From Cryobacterium sp. PH31-AA6 (GTDB taxonomy: Bacteria > Actinomycetota > Actinomycetes > Actinomycetales > Microbacteriaceae), in the NCBI RefSeq assembly GCF_030063195.1, contig NZ_JASISS010000009.1, forward strand, positions 52,066 to 116,065: a stretch of DNA of 64,000 bases. Reading direction: 5' to 3'. The notes beneath the pieces were generated by a model. The model saw only the letters and a list, made by a program, of their open reading frames with translations, had not been told where the DNA came from and made no database searches. Positions within the stretch are counted from its first letter, which is position 1. Each line of letters begins with the position of its first letter. Shown here piece by piece: positions 26,852 to 36,065 of the stretch. The translations under genes were made by a program, and so were the position numbers.

Positions 26852-29800
26852 GTGTCAAGCCAGTTGACCGGTAGTGGATCCGACGAGACCACGTCGGGTG
26901 AATTCGGAGCGAACGAGTGGCTCGTCGACGAGCTGTACGAAAGGTACCTCGTCGACAAGAACCAGGTAGACGAGTCCTGGTGGCCCGTCCTCGAGAGCTA
27001 CCACCAGACCGCGAGCGGCCAGGCCGCCGCCGGCACTGCGGATGGCCCCCCACCGGCACCGGCACCGACGACCGCCCCGGCCGTCGCCGCCCCGGCCGTC
27101 GCCGCCCCGGCCGCGGGTCCCGTCGTGTCCGAGCCGGCACCGACGACCGCCCCCGCCGCCGCCCCGGCCGCGGGTCCCGTCGTGTCCGAGCCGGCACCGA
27201 CGACCGCCCCCGCCGAGTCCATCGGCGGCCAGCGCACGGCGCGCACCACCGGTGTCGCCCCCAAGCCGGTCCCCGTGCCCGCCGACGCCCCGATCACGAG
27301 CCCGCATCCGATCGCGACCGCGAAGGCAACCACCGAGGTCCAGGACGTCGTCACGCCGCTGCGCGGCATGTCGAAGAGCCTCGCCGCGAACATGGCGGTG
27401 AGCCTGACCGTGCCGACCGCCACGAGCGTGCGCACCATTCCGGCGAAGCTCCTGATCGACAACCGGATCGTGATGAACAACCACATGCGCCGGTCGCGCG
27501 GTGGCAAGGTGTCATTCACTCACCTGATCGGCTGGGCCCTGATCAACGCCCTCAAGATGTTCCCCAGCCAGAACGTCTACTACAACGAGATCGACGGCAA
27601 GCCTTCGGTGATCGCCCCCGCCCACGTGGGACTCGGCATCGCGATCGACCTGCCCAAGCCCGATGGCACCCGGTCGCTGATGGTCCCCGCGATCAAGCGC
27701 GCCGACACAATGACGTTCGGCGAGTACCTCTCCGCCTATGAGGACCTCGTCACCCGCGCCCGCACGGGCAAGCTCACCGCGGACGATTTCTCCGGCGCCA
27801 CGGTCTCCCTCACCAACCCGGGCGGCATCGGCACGGTCCACTCCGTGCCGCGCCTGATGAAGGGGCAGGGCTGCATCATCGGCGCCGGCGCCCTCGACTA
27901 CCCGGCCGAGTTCCAGGGCGCGAGCGTCAAGACGCTCACCGGCCTGGCCATCTCGAAGACCATCACCCTCACCAGCACCTACGACCACCGGGTGATCCAG
28001 GGTGCCGGCTCCGGTGAGTTCCTGAAGATCGTGCACGAGCTGCTGATCGGCGGGCACAACTTCTACGAGGACATCTTCTCCGCCCTCCGCATCCCGTACG
28101 AGCCGATCCACTGGGCGCCGGACATCAGCGTCGACCTGGCCAGCGCGGTCGACAAGACCGCCCGCGTTCAGGAACTGATCAACGCGTTCCGGGTGCGCGG
28201 TCACCTGATGGCCGACATCGATCCGCTCGAGTACACCCAGCGCTCCCACCCGGACCTCGACATCTCCAACCACGGGCTCACCTTCTGGGACCTCGATCGC
28301 GAGTTCGTCACCGGCGGTTTCGGCACCAAACGCCTGATGCTGCTCCGTGACATCCTCGGCGTGCTCCGCGACTCCTACTGCCGCACCACGGGCATCGAGT
28401 ACATGCACATCCAGGACCCTGGCCAGCGCCGGTGGGTACAGGAGAAGATCGAGAAGTCCTACGTCAAGCCGACCCACGACGAGCAGATGCGCATCCTCGG
28501 CAAGCTCAACGAGGCGGAGGCCTTCGAAACGTTCCTGCAGACGAAGTACGTCGGGCAGAAGCGGTTCAGCCTCGAGGGCGGCGAGTCCACCATCGCCCTG
28601 CTCGACGCGATCCTGCAGGGCGCGGCGGATGCCGGGCTCGACGAGGTCGCGATCGGGATGGCCCACCGCGGCCGCCTGAACGTGCTGACCAACATCGCCG
28701 GCAAGACCTACGGCCAGATCTTCCGCGAGTTCGAGGGCACCCAGGACCCCCGCACGGTGCAGGGCTCCGGCGACGTCAAGTACCACCTGGGCACGGAGGG
28801 AACCTTCCGAGCCACCAACGGCACGGAGATGCCCGTCTACCTGGCCGCGAACCCGTCGCACCTCGAGGCCGTCGACGGCGTGCTGGAGGGCATCGTGCGC
28901 GCCAAGCAGGACCGCAAGCCGATCGGGACCTTCTCCACCCTGCCCGTTCTCGTCCACGGCGACGCCGCGATGGCCGGCCAGGGCATCGTCCTGGAGACGC
29001 TGCAGATGTCCCAGCTGCGCGGATTCCGCACCGGCGGCACGATCCACCTGGTCGTGAACAACCAGGTCGGCTTCACCACGCTCCCCGGCGACGGCCGCAC
29101 CTCGATCTACGCCACCGACGTCGCCAAGACCATCCAGGCTCCCATCTTCCACGTGAACGGGGACGATCCGGAGGCTGTCGTGCGGGTCGCGGAACTCGCG
29201 TTCGCCTACCGCCAGGAATTCAAGCGGGACGTCGTCATCGACCTCGTCTGCTACCGCCGACGCGGCCACAACGAGGGCGACGACCCGTCGATGACCCAGC
29301 CGCTGATGTACAACCTGATCGAGGCGAAGCGCTCGGTCCGGAAGTTGTACACCGAGGCCCTCGTCGGTCGTGGCGATATCACCCAGGCGGAATACGAGGC
29401 CGCGCACGGCGACTTCCAGGACCGCCTTGAGCGCGCCTTCATGGAGACGCACGCCGCGCAGTCCTCGTCGATCCCGATCGTGGGTGTGGGCGGCTCCGCT
29501 TCCCGCGGCCTCGGCGACAACCATGACCAGGACGACGCGGTCGGCGAACCCGCCACGACCGGCGTCCCCGAAGCAGTCGTGCACCTCATCGGTGACGCGT
29601 TCATGAACAAACCGGCCGGCTTCACGGTGCACAACAAGTTGCAGCAGCTGATGCAGAAGCGCCTCGACATGAGCCGCAACGGCAACATCGACTGGAGCTT
29701 CGGCGAACTGCTCGCCCTCGGCTCCCTGCTGGTCGAACGCACCCCGGTGCGCTTCGCCGGCCAGGACGCCCGACGCGGCACGTTCGTTCAACGGCACGCC

Positions 29801-30706
29801 GTGCTGCACGACCGCATCAACGGCCAGGAGTGGTTGCCGCTGGCGAACCTCAGCGAGGACCAGGCCCGGTTCTGGATCTACGACTCGCTGCTCAGCGAAT
29901 ACGCCACCATGGGCTTCGAATACGGATACTCGGTGGAACGCGCCGACGCTCTCGTGCTCTGGGAAGCCCAGTTCGGTGACTTCGCCAACGGCGCCCAGAC
30001 CGTCATCGACGAATTCGTCTCGTCCGCGGAGCAGAAGTGGGGCCAGCGGTCCTCCGTTGTCCTGCTCCTTCCCCACGGCTACGAGGGCCAGGGTCCCGAC
30101 CACTCGTCGGCAAGGATCGAACGTTACCTGCAGCTGTGCGCGGAGAACAACATGACCGTCGCTCGCCCGTCGACGCCGGCCTCGTACTTCCACCTGCTCC
30201 GCCGCCAGGCCTACATGCGGCCGCGCCGCCCGTTGGTCGTCTTCACGCCCAAGTCCATGCTCCGCCTGCGCGGCGCCACCAGCAGCGTCGCCGACTTCAC
30301 CTCCGGCCGGTTCGAGCCGGTCATCGACGACGCCCGCATCACCGACAAGTCCAGGGTCAAGCGGGTGCTGTTCCTGGCCGGCAAGCTCTACTACGATCTG
30401 CGCGGCGAACTCGAGAAGAACCCGAACCCCGAGATCGCGCTGGTCCGGTTGGAGCAGTACTACCCACTGCCCAAGGTCGAACTGAGGAAGGTTGCCGATC
30501 AGTACCCGGATGCCGAACTCGCCTGGGTGCAGGACGAACCCGAGAACCAGGGAGCCTGGCCGTTCTTCTACCTGGAGACGAACAAACTGGGCCCGCGTCC
30601 GGTGACCCTGTTCTCGCGTGCCGCGTCGGCATCGCCGGCCGCCGGGTCCGCCAAGCGCCACGCCACCGAACAGGCCGACCTGATCAGCAGGGCGCTCACC
30701 ATCTAG
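26852..30706 (+). CDS. kgd: Multifunctional 2-oxoglutarate dehydrogenase E1 / decarboxylase with fused E2 succinyltransferase domain
   Basis: Actinobacterial Kgd/OdhA of 1284 residues. The N-terminal E1 leader (ANEWLVDELYERYLVDKNQ) is followed by an Ala/Pro/Thr-rich linker (about residues 60-140) with a 57-bp in-frame repeat. An E2-type acyltransferase domain (about 170-420; TYDHRVIQGAGSGEFLK at about 376) comes next, then the ThDP-dependent E1 domain (about 460-1284; GMAHRGRLNVL near 605, RRRGHNEGDDPSMTQPLMY near 812). There is no lipoyl domain, as expected, because the complex borrows lipoyl-E2 from pyruvate dehydrogenase. It acts in the TCA cycle and is usually controlled by the FHA protein OdhI/GarA, not present here. 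The GTG at 26852 is chosen because E1 similarity begins there. Confidence 0.95.
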   Translation: MSSQLTGSGSDETTSGEFGANEWLVDELYERYLVDKNQVDESWWPVLESYHQTASGQAAAGTADGPPPAPAPTTAPAVAAPAVAAPAAGPVVSEPAPTTAPAAAPAAGPVVSEPAPTTAPAESIGGQRTARTTGVAPKPVPVPADAPITSPHPIATAKATTEVQDVVTPLRGMSKSLAANMAVSLTVPTATSVRTIPAKLLIDNRIVMNNHMRRSRGGKVSFTHLIGWALINALKMFPSQNVYYNEIDGKPSVIAPAHVGLGIAIDLPKPDGTRSLMVPAIKRADTMTFGEYLSAYEDLVTRARTGKLTADDFSGATVSLTNPGGIGTVHSVPRLMKGQGCIIGAGALDYPAEFQGASVKTLTGLAISKTITLTSTYDHRVIQGAGSGEFLKIVHELLIGGHNFYEDIFSALRIPYEPIHWAPDISVDLASAVDKTARVQELINAFRVRGHLMADIDPLEYTQRSHPDLDISNHGLTFWDLDREFVTGGFGTKRLMLLRDILGVLRDSYCRTTGIEYMHIQDPGQRRWVQEKIEKSYVKPTHDEQMRILGKLNEAEAFETFLQTKYVGQKRFSLEGGESTIALLDAILQGAADAGLDEVAIGMAHRGRLNVLTNIAGKTYGQIFREFEGTQDPRTVQGSGDVKYHLGTEGTFRATNGTEMPVYLAANPSHLEAVDGVLEGIVRAKQDRKPIGTFSTLPVLVHGDAAMAGQGIVLETLQMSQLRGFRTGGTIHLVVNNQVGFTTLPGDGRTSIYATDVAKTIQAPIFHVNGDDPEAVVRVAELAFAYRQEFKRDVVIDLVCYRRRGHNEGDDPSMTQPLMYNLIEAKRSVRKLYTEALVGRGDITQAEYEAAHGDFQDRLERAFMETHAAQSSSIPIVGVGGSASRGLGDNHDQDDAVGEPATTGVPEAVVHLIGDAFMNKPAGFTVHNKLQQLMQKRLDMSRNGNIDWSFGELLALGSLLVERTPVRFAGQDARRGTFVQRHAVLHDRINGQEWLPLANLSEDQARFWIYDSLLSEYATMGFEYGYSVERADALVLWEAQFGDFANGAQTVIDEFVSSAEQKWGQRSSVVLLLPHGYEGQGPDHSSARIERYLQLCAENNMTVARPSTPASYFHLLRRQAYMRPRRPLVVFTPKSMLRLRGATSSVADFTSGRFEPVIDDARITDKSRVKRVLFLAGKLYYDLRGELEKNPNPEIALVRLEQYYPLPKVELRKVADQYPDAELAWVQDEPENQGAWPFFYLETNKLGPRPVTLFSRAASASPAAGSAKRHATEQADLISRALTI
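27111..27224 (+). repeat. 57-bp in-frame tandem repeat in the kgd linker
   Basis: Two near-identical 57-bp units (19 codons, reading roughly PAAGPVVSEPAPTTAPAAA) start at about 27111 and 27168. A partial unit lies upstream and the second unit diverges at its end. The unit length is a multiple of three, so copy-number change would alter linker length without breaking the frame. Confidence 0.85.
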
Positions 30707-30741
30707 ACCGAAGAGTCATCCCGTCGATAGGAGCCGCCACC

Positions 30742-31512
30742 ATGCCAGCACGCGATGCAACCCGATTCGGTGAACCATGCTGGGCTGATCTTTTGACCTC
30801 CGACCCTGACGGGGCGCGTGAGTTCTACGGTCGTCTCTTCGGCTGGACTGCGGTGGAGTCCAGCATGGAGGGCAGCGACTACGTCACATTCCGGCATGGA
30901 GACGCCGATGTCGCCGGCATGGCCGTGCAGATGCCGGACTCGGAGTCACCCGATGTCTGGTCGATCTACCTGGCCGTCGAGGACGTCGACGCCAGCACCG
31001 TTGCCGCCCGGGCCGCGGGCGGCCAGGTGCTCGCCGAGCCGATGAATATCGGGTCGATGGGCCGGATGGCCATCCTGTCGGACCCGACCGGAGCGACGGT
31101 CGGCCTGTGGCAGCCGATCGACTTCACCGGGTTCGGCGTGATCGGCGAGGTAGGCACCCCGCTCTGGCACGAGTTGAACACCCTCGATTACCCGGCCGCG
31201 GTCGCGTTCTACGAGAAAGCCTTCGGTTGGACGCCGAGCGTGCTCAGCGACACCGACGAGTTCCGCTACAGCACCATCGGCGCCGAGGGCGCGATGGTCG
31301 CCGGCATCTTCGACGCGTCGGCGCATCTCCCCGCGGGAATGCCCTCACACTGGCAGCTTTACCTCGGCGTTGCCGACGTGGCCGCCGCCGCCGCCCTGGT
31401 CACGGAACTTGGCGGCACGGTGCTTCAGGAGCCGTGGTCCGCGGAATTCGGCACGTTTTCCCGGGTCGCCGACCGGACCGGAGCCATGTTCGTGCTCGGA
31501 TCCGTCGACTAG
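30742..31512 (+). CDS. VOC family protein with two glyoxalase-like domains
   Basis: Protein of 256 residues made of two vicinal-oxygen-chelate modules (about 8-125 and 135-256). Each starts with a W-x-(D/E)-L segment (PCWADLLTSDPDGAREFYGRLFGW and PLWHELNTLDYPAAVAFYEKAFGW) and ends with a D-P/D-R-x-GA strand. It resembles the CFP-30B/TB27.3 group of actinobacterial proteins. The substrate is unknown; some relatives bind hydroxylated small molecules. ATAGGAG precedes the ATG at 30742. It lies 35 nt after kgd on the same strand and may be read through from it. Confidence 0.88.
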   Translation: MPARDATRFGEPCWADLLTSDPDGAREFYGRLFGWTAVESSMEGSDYVTFRHGDADVAGMAVQMPDSESPDVWSIYLAVEDVDASTVAARAAGGQVLAEPMNIGSMGRMAILSDPTGATVGLWQPIDFTGFGVIGEVGTPLWHELNTLDYPAAVAFYEKAFGWTPSVLSDTDEFRYSTIGAEGAMVAGIFDASAHLPAGMPSHWQLYLGVADVAAAAALVTELGGTVLQEPWSAEFGTFSRVADRTGAMFVLGSVD

Positions 31513-31520
31513 CCGACGGG

Positions 31521-31763
31521 TCAGTGCTCGGACTGGAGGGTGCGCAGTTTCAGCAGCACCTGGTCGCGCAGGTCCTCCGGGGTGACCTCCCGGCAGGCGC
31601 GCTGCACGGCCTCGGTGAGGGTGCGCCCCACCAGATGCTCGTCGCTGCAATCGCCGCAGTGCGCGAGATGCTCCTGGATATCCGCGGCGTCTTCCCCGCG
31701 AAGTTCGTTGTGCAAGTATTCCTCGAGTTCGGCCTTGGCCTTCTCGCATCCACAGTCGGTCAT
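31521..31763 (-). CDS. rshA: Zinc-containing anti-sigma factor (RsrA/RshA family, thiol-disulfide sensor)
   Basis: Short ZAS-family anti-sigma factor of 80 residues that should bind and silence the SigH-type sigma factor under reducing conditions. The zinc motif H32-x3-C36-x2-C39 is complete, and Cys4 and Cys6 near the N-terminus complete the RsrA/RshA-type pattern. Oxidation of these Cys is known in relatives to release the sigma factor. The ATG overlaps the sigma-factor stop (31760-31763, ATGA), so the two proteins are made in a coupled ratio. It would be co-transcribed from the autoregulated sigH promoter. Confidence 0.92.
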   Translation of the reverse strand: MTDCGCEKAKAELEEYLHNELRGEDAADIQEHLAHCGDCSDEHLVGRTLTEAVQRACREVTPEDLRDQVLLKLRTLQSEH

Positions 31764-32434
31764 GCTGATGTGCTCCCGGTTCGAGTGTGGCCTGTCGCCT
31801 CCGCGCCCAGTCCACGCTCGAGGGCGTAGCCGGACAGCAGGTCGCGAAGGAGTCGCCGGCCACGATGCAGGCGGCTCATCACAGTGCCAATGGGTGTTTT
31901 CATGATTTCGGCGATCTCCTGGTAGGAGAAGCCTTCAACGTCGGCGAAGTAGACAGCCAGCCGGAAGTCCTCCGGAATCGACTGCAACGCGTCCTTGACG
32001 GCGCTGTCCGGCAGGTGGTCGATGGCCTCGGCTTCGGCCGACCGGCTCGCCATCGCGGTGGTCGACTCGGCCCCGCCGAGCTGCCAGTCCTCGAGGTCGT
32101 CGATGGTGCCCTGATACGGCTCGCGCTGCTTCTTGCGGTAAGTGTTGATGAAGGTATTGGTGAGGATCCGGTACAGCCAGGCCTTGAGGTTTGTCCCCTG
32201 CTCGAACTGTGTGAACGCGGCGAACGCCTTCACGAAGGTTTCCTGGACCAGGTCCTGCGCGTCGGAGGGATTGCGGGTCATCCGCATGGCCGCCGCGTAG
32301 AGCTGGTCGATAAAGGGCAGGGCCTGCTCTTCGAACAGGTCGCGAAGGTCGCTCGCATCAGTTGTCATCACCGACGATTCTAGTTCGTCGAGATCAGTTG
32401 CGTTCGGTCGCTCCAGCACCATGGACAGCGCCAT
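31760..32434 (-). CDS. sigH: ECF RNA polymerase sigma factor SigH/SigR
   Basis: Group 4 sigma factor of 224 residues controlling the disulfide-stress (thioredoxin/mycothiol) response. Region 2 reads [28 protein letters not shown] and region 4 reads [26 protein letters not shown], then [16 protein letters not shown]. The ATG at 32434 is chosen because GGGAGG sits 6 nt upstream; an in-frame ATG at 32449 lacks such a site, and an internal ATG would remove about 28 residues. A promoter of SigH type (GGAAT-N18-GTT) lies about 40-65 nt upstream, so the gene should activate itself. It overlaps rshA by 4 nt and is divergent from aroA. Confidence 0.93.
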   Translation of the reverse strand: MALSMVLERPNATDLDELESSVMTTDASDLRDLFEEQALPFIDQLYAAAMRMTRNPSDAQDLVQETFVKAFAAFTQFEQGTNLKAWLYRILTNTFINTYRKKQREPYQGTIDDLEDWQLGGAESTTAMASRSAEAEAIDHLPDSAVKDALQSIPEDFRLAVYFADVEGFSYQEIAEIMKTPIGTVMSRLHRGRRLLRDLLSGYALERGLGAEATGHTRTGSTSA

Positions 32435-32473
32435 CCGTACCTCCCTCATTCTTCAGTCACCGACTATCCTGAT

Positions 32474-32499
32474 AACCGATGTTGATCTCGAGATATTCC
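32474..32499 (-). promoter_or_regulatory. SigH/SigR-type autoregulatory promoter of sigH
   Basis: On the minus strand GGAAT (32499-32495), exactly 18 nt and GTT (32476-32474) match the SigH/SigR consensus GGAAT-N18-GTT. Transcription would begin near 32467, giving a leader of about 30 nt with a good ribosome site. The motif lies across the aroA start codon and first codons, and next to aroA's own -10 candidate TATCCT (32465-32470). Confidence 0.75.
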
Positions 32500-33852
32500 A
32501 AGCCTGAGTTCGATCCCTACGGCGACTCGTCGCCGGAGGAGACGGACCAGTGGTGGGCGGCGCCCACAGCCGGCGGACCGCTCGCGGCGGTGGTGTCCCT
32601 TCCGGGGTCGAAATCCCTCACCAACCGCGAATTGGTGCTCGCGGCCCTCGCCGAGGGTCCGTCCCTGCTTCGCTCTCCGCTGCACTCCAGGGACAGCGAT
32701 CTCATGGTCGCCGCCCTCCGCCAGCTCGGCAGCACGGTTGAGGCCGTCCCCGGGCACGGCGAGTTCGGACCTGACCTCAGGGTCACTCCCGGCGAGCTCG
32801 TCGGCTCCACCACGATCGATTGCGGCCTCGCCGGCACGGTGATGCGGTTCCTGCCGCCGGTGGCCGCGCTCGCACTGGGCCCCACCACCTTCGACGGCGA
32901 CGCCGGTGCCCGCCGCCGGCCCATGGCGACGACGATCAGTTCCCTCCGCGCGCTCGGCGCGGACATCAACGACGACGGTCGCGGCGCCCTGCCGTTCACG
33001 GTGCACGGCACGGGAAGCCTGTCGGGCGGCGAGGTCACCATCGACGCGTCCACGTCGAGCCAGTTCGTCTCCGGTCTCCTGCTGGCCGGCGCCAGGTTCG
33101 AGCGTGGCGTCCACCTCCGGCACTCCGGGGAGCGCCTGCCGAGCCTCCCCCACATCGAGATGACCATCGACACCCTCGCGCGCCGCGGAGTCGACGTGCG
33201 CAGCCCATCGATCGGCGAGTGGATCATCGACCCGGGCCCGATCTCAGGCGACGAGATCGACATCGAACCCGACCTCTCCAACGCCGCACCGTTCCTGGCT
33301 GCGGCCCTCATCGCCGGCGGCACCGTCACGATCACCGGCTGGCCGACGAGCACGACTCAGGTCGGCGCCCACCTCGCCGACCTCCTTCCCCTCTTCGGGG
33401 CCAGGGTCAGCCTGGTCGGCAACCGCCTGATCGTGTCGGCCGGCGAACGCCTCACCGGGGTGGACCTCGATCTGTCCACCGGCGGGGAACTCGCCCCCGC
33501 CCTCGTCGCCCTCGCCGCCCTCGCTGATTCGCCGAGCACAATTACCGGAATCGGGCACATCCGCCACCACGAGACCGACCGGCTCGCCGCCCTGGTCGCC
33601 GAGCTCAATGGTCTCGGCGGGGCCGTCACCGAGCTCCCCGACGGGCTCCGGATCGAACCCCGACCGCTGCACGGCGGAGCCTGGCGCAGCTACGACGACC
33701 ACAGGATGGCAACCGCCGGCGCCCTGATCGGCCTGGTCGTGCCCGGTGTGGAGATCGAGAATATCGGCACCACAGCGAAAACCCTGCCCCAGTTCGTCGA
33801 GCTGTGGGACAACCTCGTCGCCTCGGGAACCGCGCCGGTCGTGCCGCGATGA
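32479..33852 (+). CDS. aroA: 3-phosphoshikimate 1-carboxyvinyltransferase (EPSP synthase)
   Basis: Sixth step of the shikimate pathway: PEP plus shikimate-3-phosphate to EPSP. The protein has 457 residues. The PEP/shikimate-binding segment reads LPGSKSLTNRELVLAALAEG (about 38-57). DCGLAGTVMRFLPPVAAL, VHGTGSLSGGEVTIDASTSSQF and the C-terminal YDDHRMATAGALIGL follow. An N-terminal stretch of about 30 residues (including QWWAAP) precedes the catalytic core, as in other actinobacterial AroA. The ATG at 32479 lies 8 nt after a TATCCT element, so its mRNA has at most a very short leader. It overlaps rsgA by 4 nt and is divergent from sigH; the sigH promoter lies inside its first codons. Confidence 0.95.
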   Translation: MLISRYSKPEFDPYGDSSPEETDQWWAAPTAGGPLAAVVSLPGSKSLTNRELVLAALAEGPSLLRSPLHSRDSDLMVAALRQLGSTVEAVPGHGEFGPDLRVTPGELVGSTTIDCGLAGTVMRFLPPVAALALGPTTFDGDAGARRRPMATTISSLRALGADINDDGRGALPFTVHGTGSLSGGEVTIDASTSSQFVSGLLLAGARFERGVHLRHSGERLPSLPHIEMTIDTLARRGVDVRSPSIGEWIIDPGPISGDEIDIEPDLSNAAPFLAAALIAGGTVTITGWPTSTTQVGAHLADLLPLFGARVSLVGNRLIVSAGERLTGVDLDLSTGGELAPALVALAALADSPSTITGIGHIRHHETDRLAALVAELNGLGGAVTELPDGLRIEPRPLHGGAWRSYDDHRMATAGALIGLVVPGVEIENIGTTAKTLPQFVELWDNLVASGTAPVVPR

Positions 33853-34901
33853 CGTGGTGGGCCAGCGCCGATGACGACGAGGAACCCGAGTTCGACGAAT
33901 CCAGTGTGCGGGTGCGCCCGAACCGCAAGGGCAACAAACCGCGCACCAAGACCAGGCCGGAGCACGAAAACGCCCTGACCGGCCGCATCCTCTCCGTCGA
34001 CCGCGGCCGCTACACGGTCATGCTCGACGAGGACCTGCCGTCCGAGCGCCGGGTGACCGCAGCCCGGGCCAGCGAACTGCGCAAGCACGCTGTCGTCACG
34101 GGCGACCGCGTCGACATTGTCGGCGACACGACCGGGGCCGAGGGAAGCCTCGCCCGTCTGGTGCGGATCGTGCCCCGCGTCACGCTGCTCCGCCGCAGCG
34201 CGGACGACACGGATGCCGTCGAGCGCGTCATCGTCGCCAACGCAGACCAGATGCTCATCGTCGTTGCCGCGGCGAACCCTGAGCCGCGCATCCGACTGGT
34301 CGACCGCTACCTGGTCGCCGCCTATGACGCGGGAGTCTCCCCCATCCTCTGCATCACCAAGACCGACCTCGCCGACCCGGCCGGCTTTCTCCACAATTTC
34401 GCCGGCCTCGACCTGCCGGTCTTCCAGAGCCGTGACGACGCGATGCCGCTGGCCGAGATCTCCGCGGCCCTGATCGGGCACGACACCGTCTTCGTCGGCC
34501 ACTCCGGGGTGGGCAAATCGACCCTCGTCAACGCGCTCGTCCCCGACGCGCACCGGGCCGTCGGCGTCGTCAACACTGTTACCGGCCGCGGGCGGCACAC
34601 CTCATCGTCGACGATCTCGCTGCGCCTCGAAACGGATGCCGGCCGCGGCTGGGTGATCGACACCCCCGGCGTGCGCTCCTTCGGTCTCGGACACATCAAC
34701 ACCGACAACATCCTCAAGGCCTTCACCGATCTGGCCGCGATCGCGGAGAAGTGCCCGCGCGGCTGCACCCACCTGCCGAACTCGCCGGACTGCGCCATCA
34801 ACGAGGCGGTGGCGGCCGGAAAGCTCGGCGACACCGGAAAGGCGAGGCTGGATTCGCTGCAGCGCCTGCTCGCGACGTTCGCCGCGGTCCCGGCGCACTG
34901 A
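33849..34901 (+). CDS. rsgA: Ribosome small subunit-dependent GTPase A
   Basis: Circularly permuted GTPase of 350 residues that aids late 30S subunit maturation. After an acidic then basic N-terminus (DDDEEPEFDESS, then an Arg/Lys-rich stretch) and an OB-fold (about 40-100), the G motifs appear in permuted order: CITKTDLAD (G4), GHSGVGKSTLVNAL (G1) and DTPGVRSFGL (G3). A zinc site CPRGCTHLPNSPDC sits at the C-terminus. The ATG at 33849 overlaps the aroA stop by 4 nt (ATGA). The aroA-rsgA pairing also occurs in M. tuberculosis (Rv3227/Rv3228). Confidence 0.94.
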   Translation: MTWWASADDDEEPEFDESSVRVRPNRKGNKPRTKTRPEHENALTGRILSVDRGRYTVMLDEDLPSERRVTAARASELRKHAVVTGDRVDIVGDTTGAEGSLARLVRIVPRVTLLRRSADDTDAVERVIVANADQMLIVVAAANPEPRIRLVDRYLVAAYDAGVSPILCITKTDLADPAGFLHNFAGLDLPVFQSRDDAMPLAEISAALIGHDTVFVGHSGVGKSTLVNALVPDAHRAVGVVNTVTGRGRHTSSSTISLRLETDAGRGWVIDTPGVRSFGLGHINTDNILKAFTDLAAIAEKCPRGCTHLPNSPDCAINEAVAAGKLGDTGKARLDSLQRLLATFAAVPAH

Positions 34902-34908
34902 ACGGCGC

Positions 34909-34914
34909 TAGCGT
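34909..34914 (+). promoter_or_regulatory. Likely -10 box of a leaderless promoter for the peroxiredoxin gene
   Basis: TAGCGT is followed by 6 nt and the ATG at 34921. The flanking bases (ACGGCGCTAGC) match those before the SDR gene at 51. Confidence 0.5.
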
Positions 34915-34920
34915 GGAGTA

Positions 34921-35400
34921 ATGACCGACTCCACGCGACTCGCGGCCGGCGACACGGCCCCCGAATTCACCCTGACCGACCAGGATGGGGCACCCGTCGT
35001 CCTGGCCGACTTCGCCGGTGCGAAGGTGCTGCTGTACTTCTACCCGGCCGCGATGACGCCGGGCTGCACCACGGAGGCCTGCGACTTCCGGGACAGCCTC
35101 GGCTCGCTCGCCGCGGCCGGTTACACCGTGCTCGGTGTTTCCCGGGACTCCCCGGCGAAGCTCAAGGCGTTCCAGGAGCGGGACCAGCTCAGCTTCCCGC
35201 TGCTCAGCGACACCGACCTCGCCGCACACAACGCGTACGGCGCCTGGGGGGAGAAGAACCTCTACGGCAAGATCGTCACCGGCGTCCTGCGCTCCACCTT
35301 CGTGATCGACGAGGCTGGCGTCATCACGCTCGCCCTCTACAACGTGAAGGCCACCGGCCATGTGGCGAGCCTGCGCACGAAGCTCGGCCTGGACATCTAG
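34921..35400 (+). CDS. bcp: Thioredoxin-dependent thiol peroxidase (BCP-type peroxiredoxin)
   Basis: Peroxiredoxin of 159 residues that reduces hydroperoxides with thioredoxin. FYPAAMTPGCTTEACDFRDS contains the peroxidatic Cys and, four residues apart, the resolving Cys typical of the BCP/PrxQ group. GVSRDSPAKLKAFQERDQLSFPLLSD and RSTFVIDEAG are also typical. A TAGCGT -10 box ends 6 nt before the ATG, so the gene probably has its own leaderless promoter despite lying only 19 nt after rsgA. The 145 nt that follow hold only GC-rich sequence with a weak stem (GGGGC/GCCCC, 35461-35479). Confidence 0.92.
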   Translation: MTDSTRLAAGDTAPEFTLTDQDGAPVVLADFAGAKVLLYFYPAAMTPGCTTEACDFRDSLGSLAAAGYTVLGVSRDSPAKLKAFQERDQLSFPLLSDTDLAAHNAYGAWGEKNLYGKIVTGVLRSTFVIDEAGVITLALYNVKATGHVASLRTKLGLDI

Positions 35401-35545
35401 GGCCTCTTCCCGGCGTCCTGCTCCGCGATGCGCGGCGCCATGCCGTCGCCTCCGGGCCCAGGGGCGGTCAAGCGGCCCCAGGGCGGTCTTGGGCGGCGCA
35501 TCGGCTCAGCACTGCCGCCTGTGGCCGTTCAACCGCCGGCTGCCG

Positions 35546-36001
35546 CTACGAGGTGGCGTCGTCCCCGGCCGGCGCGGAGGTGGTCGCGGCGATCACCCGT
35601 GGCCTGAACAGCAGCGCCAGCACGACCAGGGACGGCAGCAGCAACGCCCAGCCCAGGTCGGGCCTGGCGTAGAGCCCCTGGAACGAGCCGACGGCGACGG
35701 CGATCTGCACGAGCTGCCAGGTGACCGCTGCCCCGCGGATCCAGGAGCGCCGGCGGAGCGAGTTGATCGCGATCGCGGTCACCCAGGCCGCGGCGATGAG
35801 CACGAGCACGAGGATTGCCAGCGCCGTCGCCAGCGAGGTCGGCGTCGCCGTGATCAGCTCGAGCACGAGCCAGCCGGCCGCCGCCCAGAGGAGGGCAGCC
35901 TCCGCGGCAAGGAGGGTGGCGAGCAGCAGGAGCGCGCGCGGTCGCGATGAGGCTCCGGGGGCGTTTTCACCGCCCGGAAGGTGCTCGGATCGTTCATTCA
36001 C
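35546..36001 (-). CDS. Small membrane protein of unknown function, four hydrophobic segments
   Basis: Protein of 151 residues that I do not recognise. It has a hydrophilic N-terminus of about 22 residues, then four hydrophobic segments (about 24-46, 54-77, 90-108, 115-133) and a short polar tail ending AGDDATS. The topology is compatible with both ends in the cytoplasm. It is a single gene, convergent with bcp and divergent from whiB1. There is no clear ribosome site before the ATG at 36001. Confidence 0.7.
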   Translation of the reverse strand: MNERSEHLPGGENAPGASSRPRALLLLATLLAAEAALLWAAAGWLVLELITATPTSLATALAILVLVLIAAAWVTAIAINSLRRRSWIRGAAVTWQLVQIAVAVGSFQGLYARPDLGWALLLPSLVVLALLFRPRVIAATTSAPAGDDATS

Positions 36002-36065
36002 AGAGATATCCCATACGAAACTATTGATTTGACTCCACCATTATGCGACCATATTTGAGGCCCGG

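Noticed and set aside
27512..30661. A 1049-codon open frame on minus opposite kgd
   Set aside because: It is antisense to a clearly conserved enzyme, has biased low-complexity composition and no recognisable motif. Long antisense frames are expected in high-GC genes with G/C-rich third positions.
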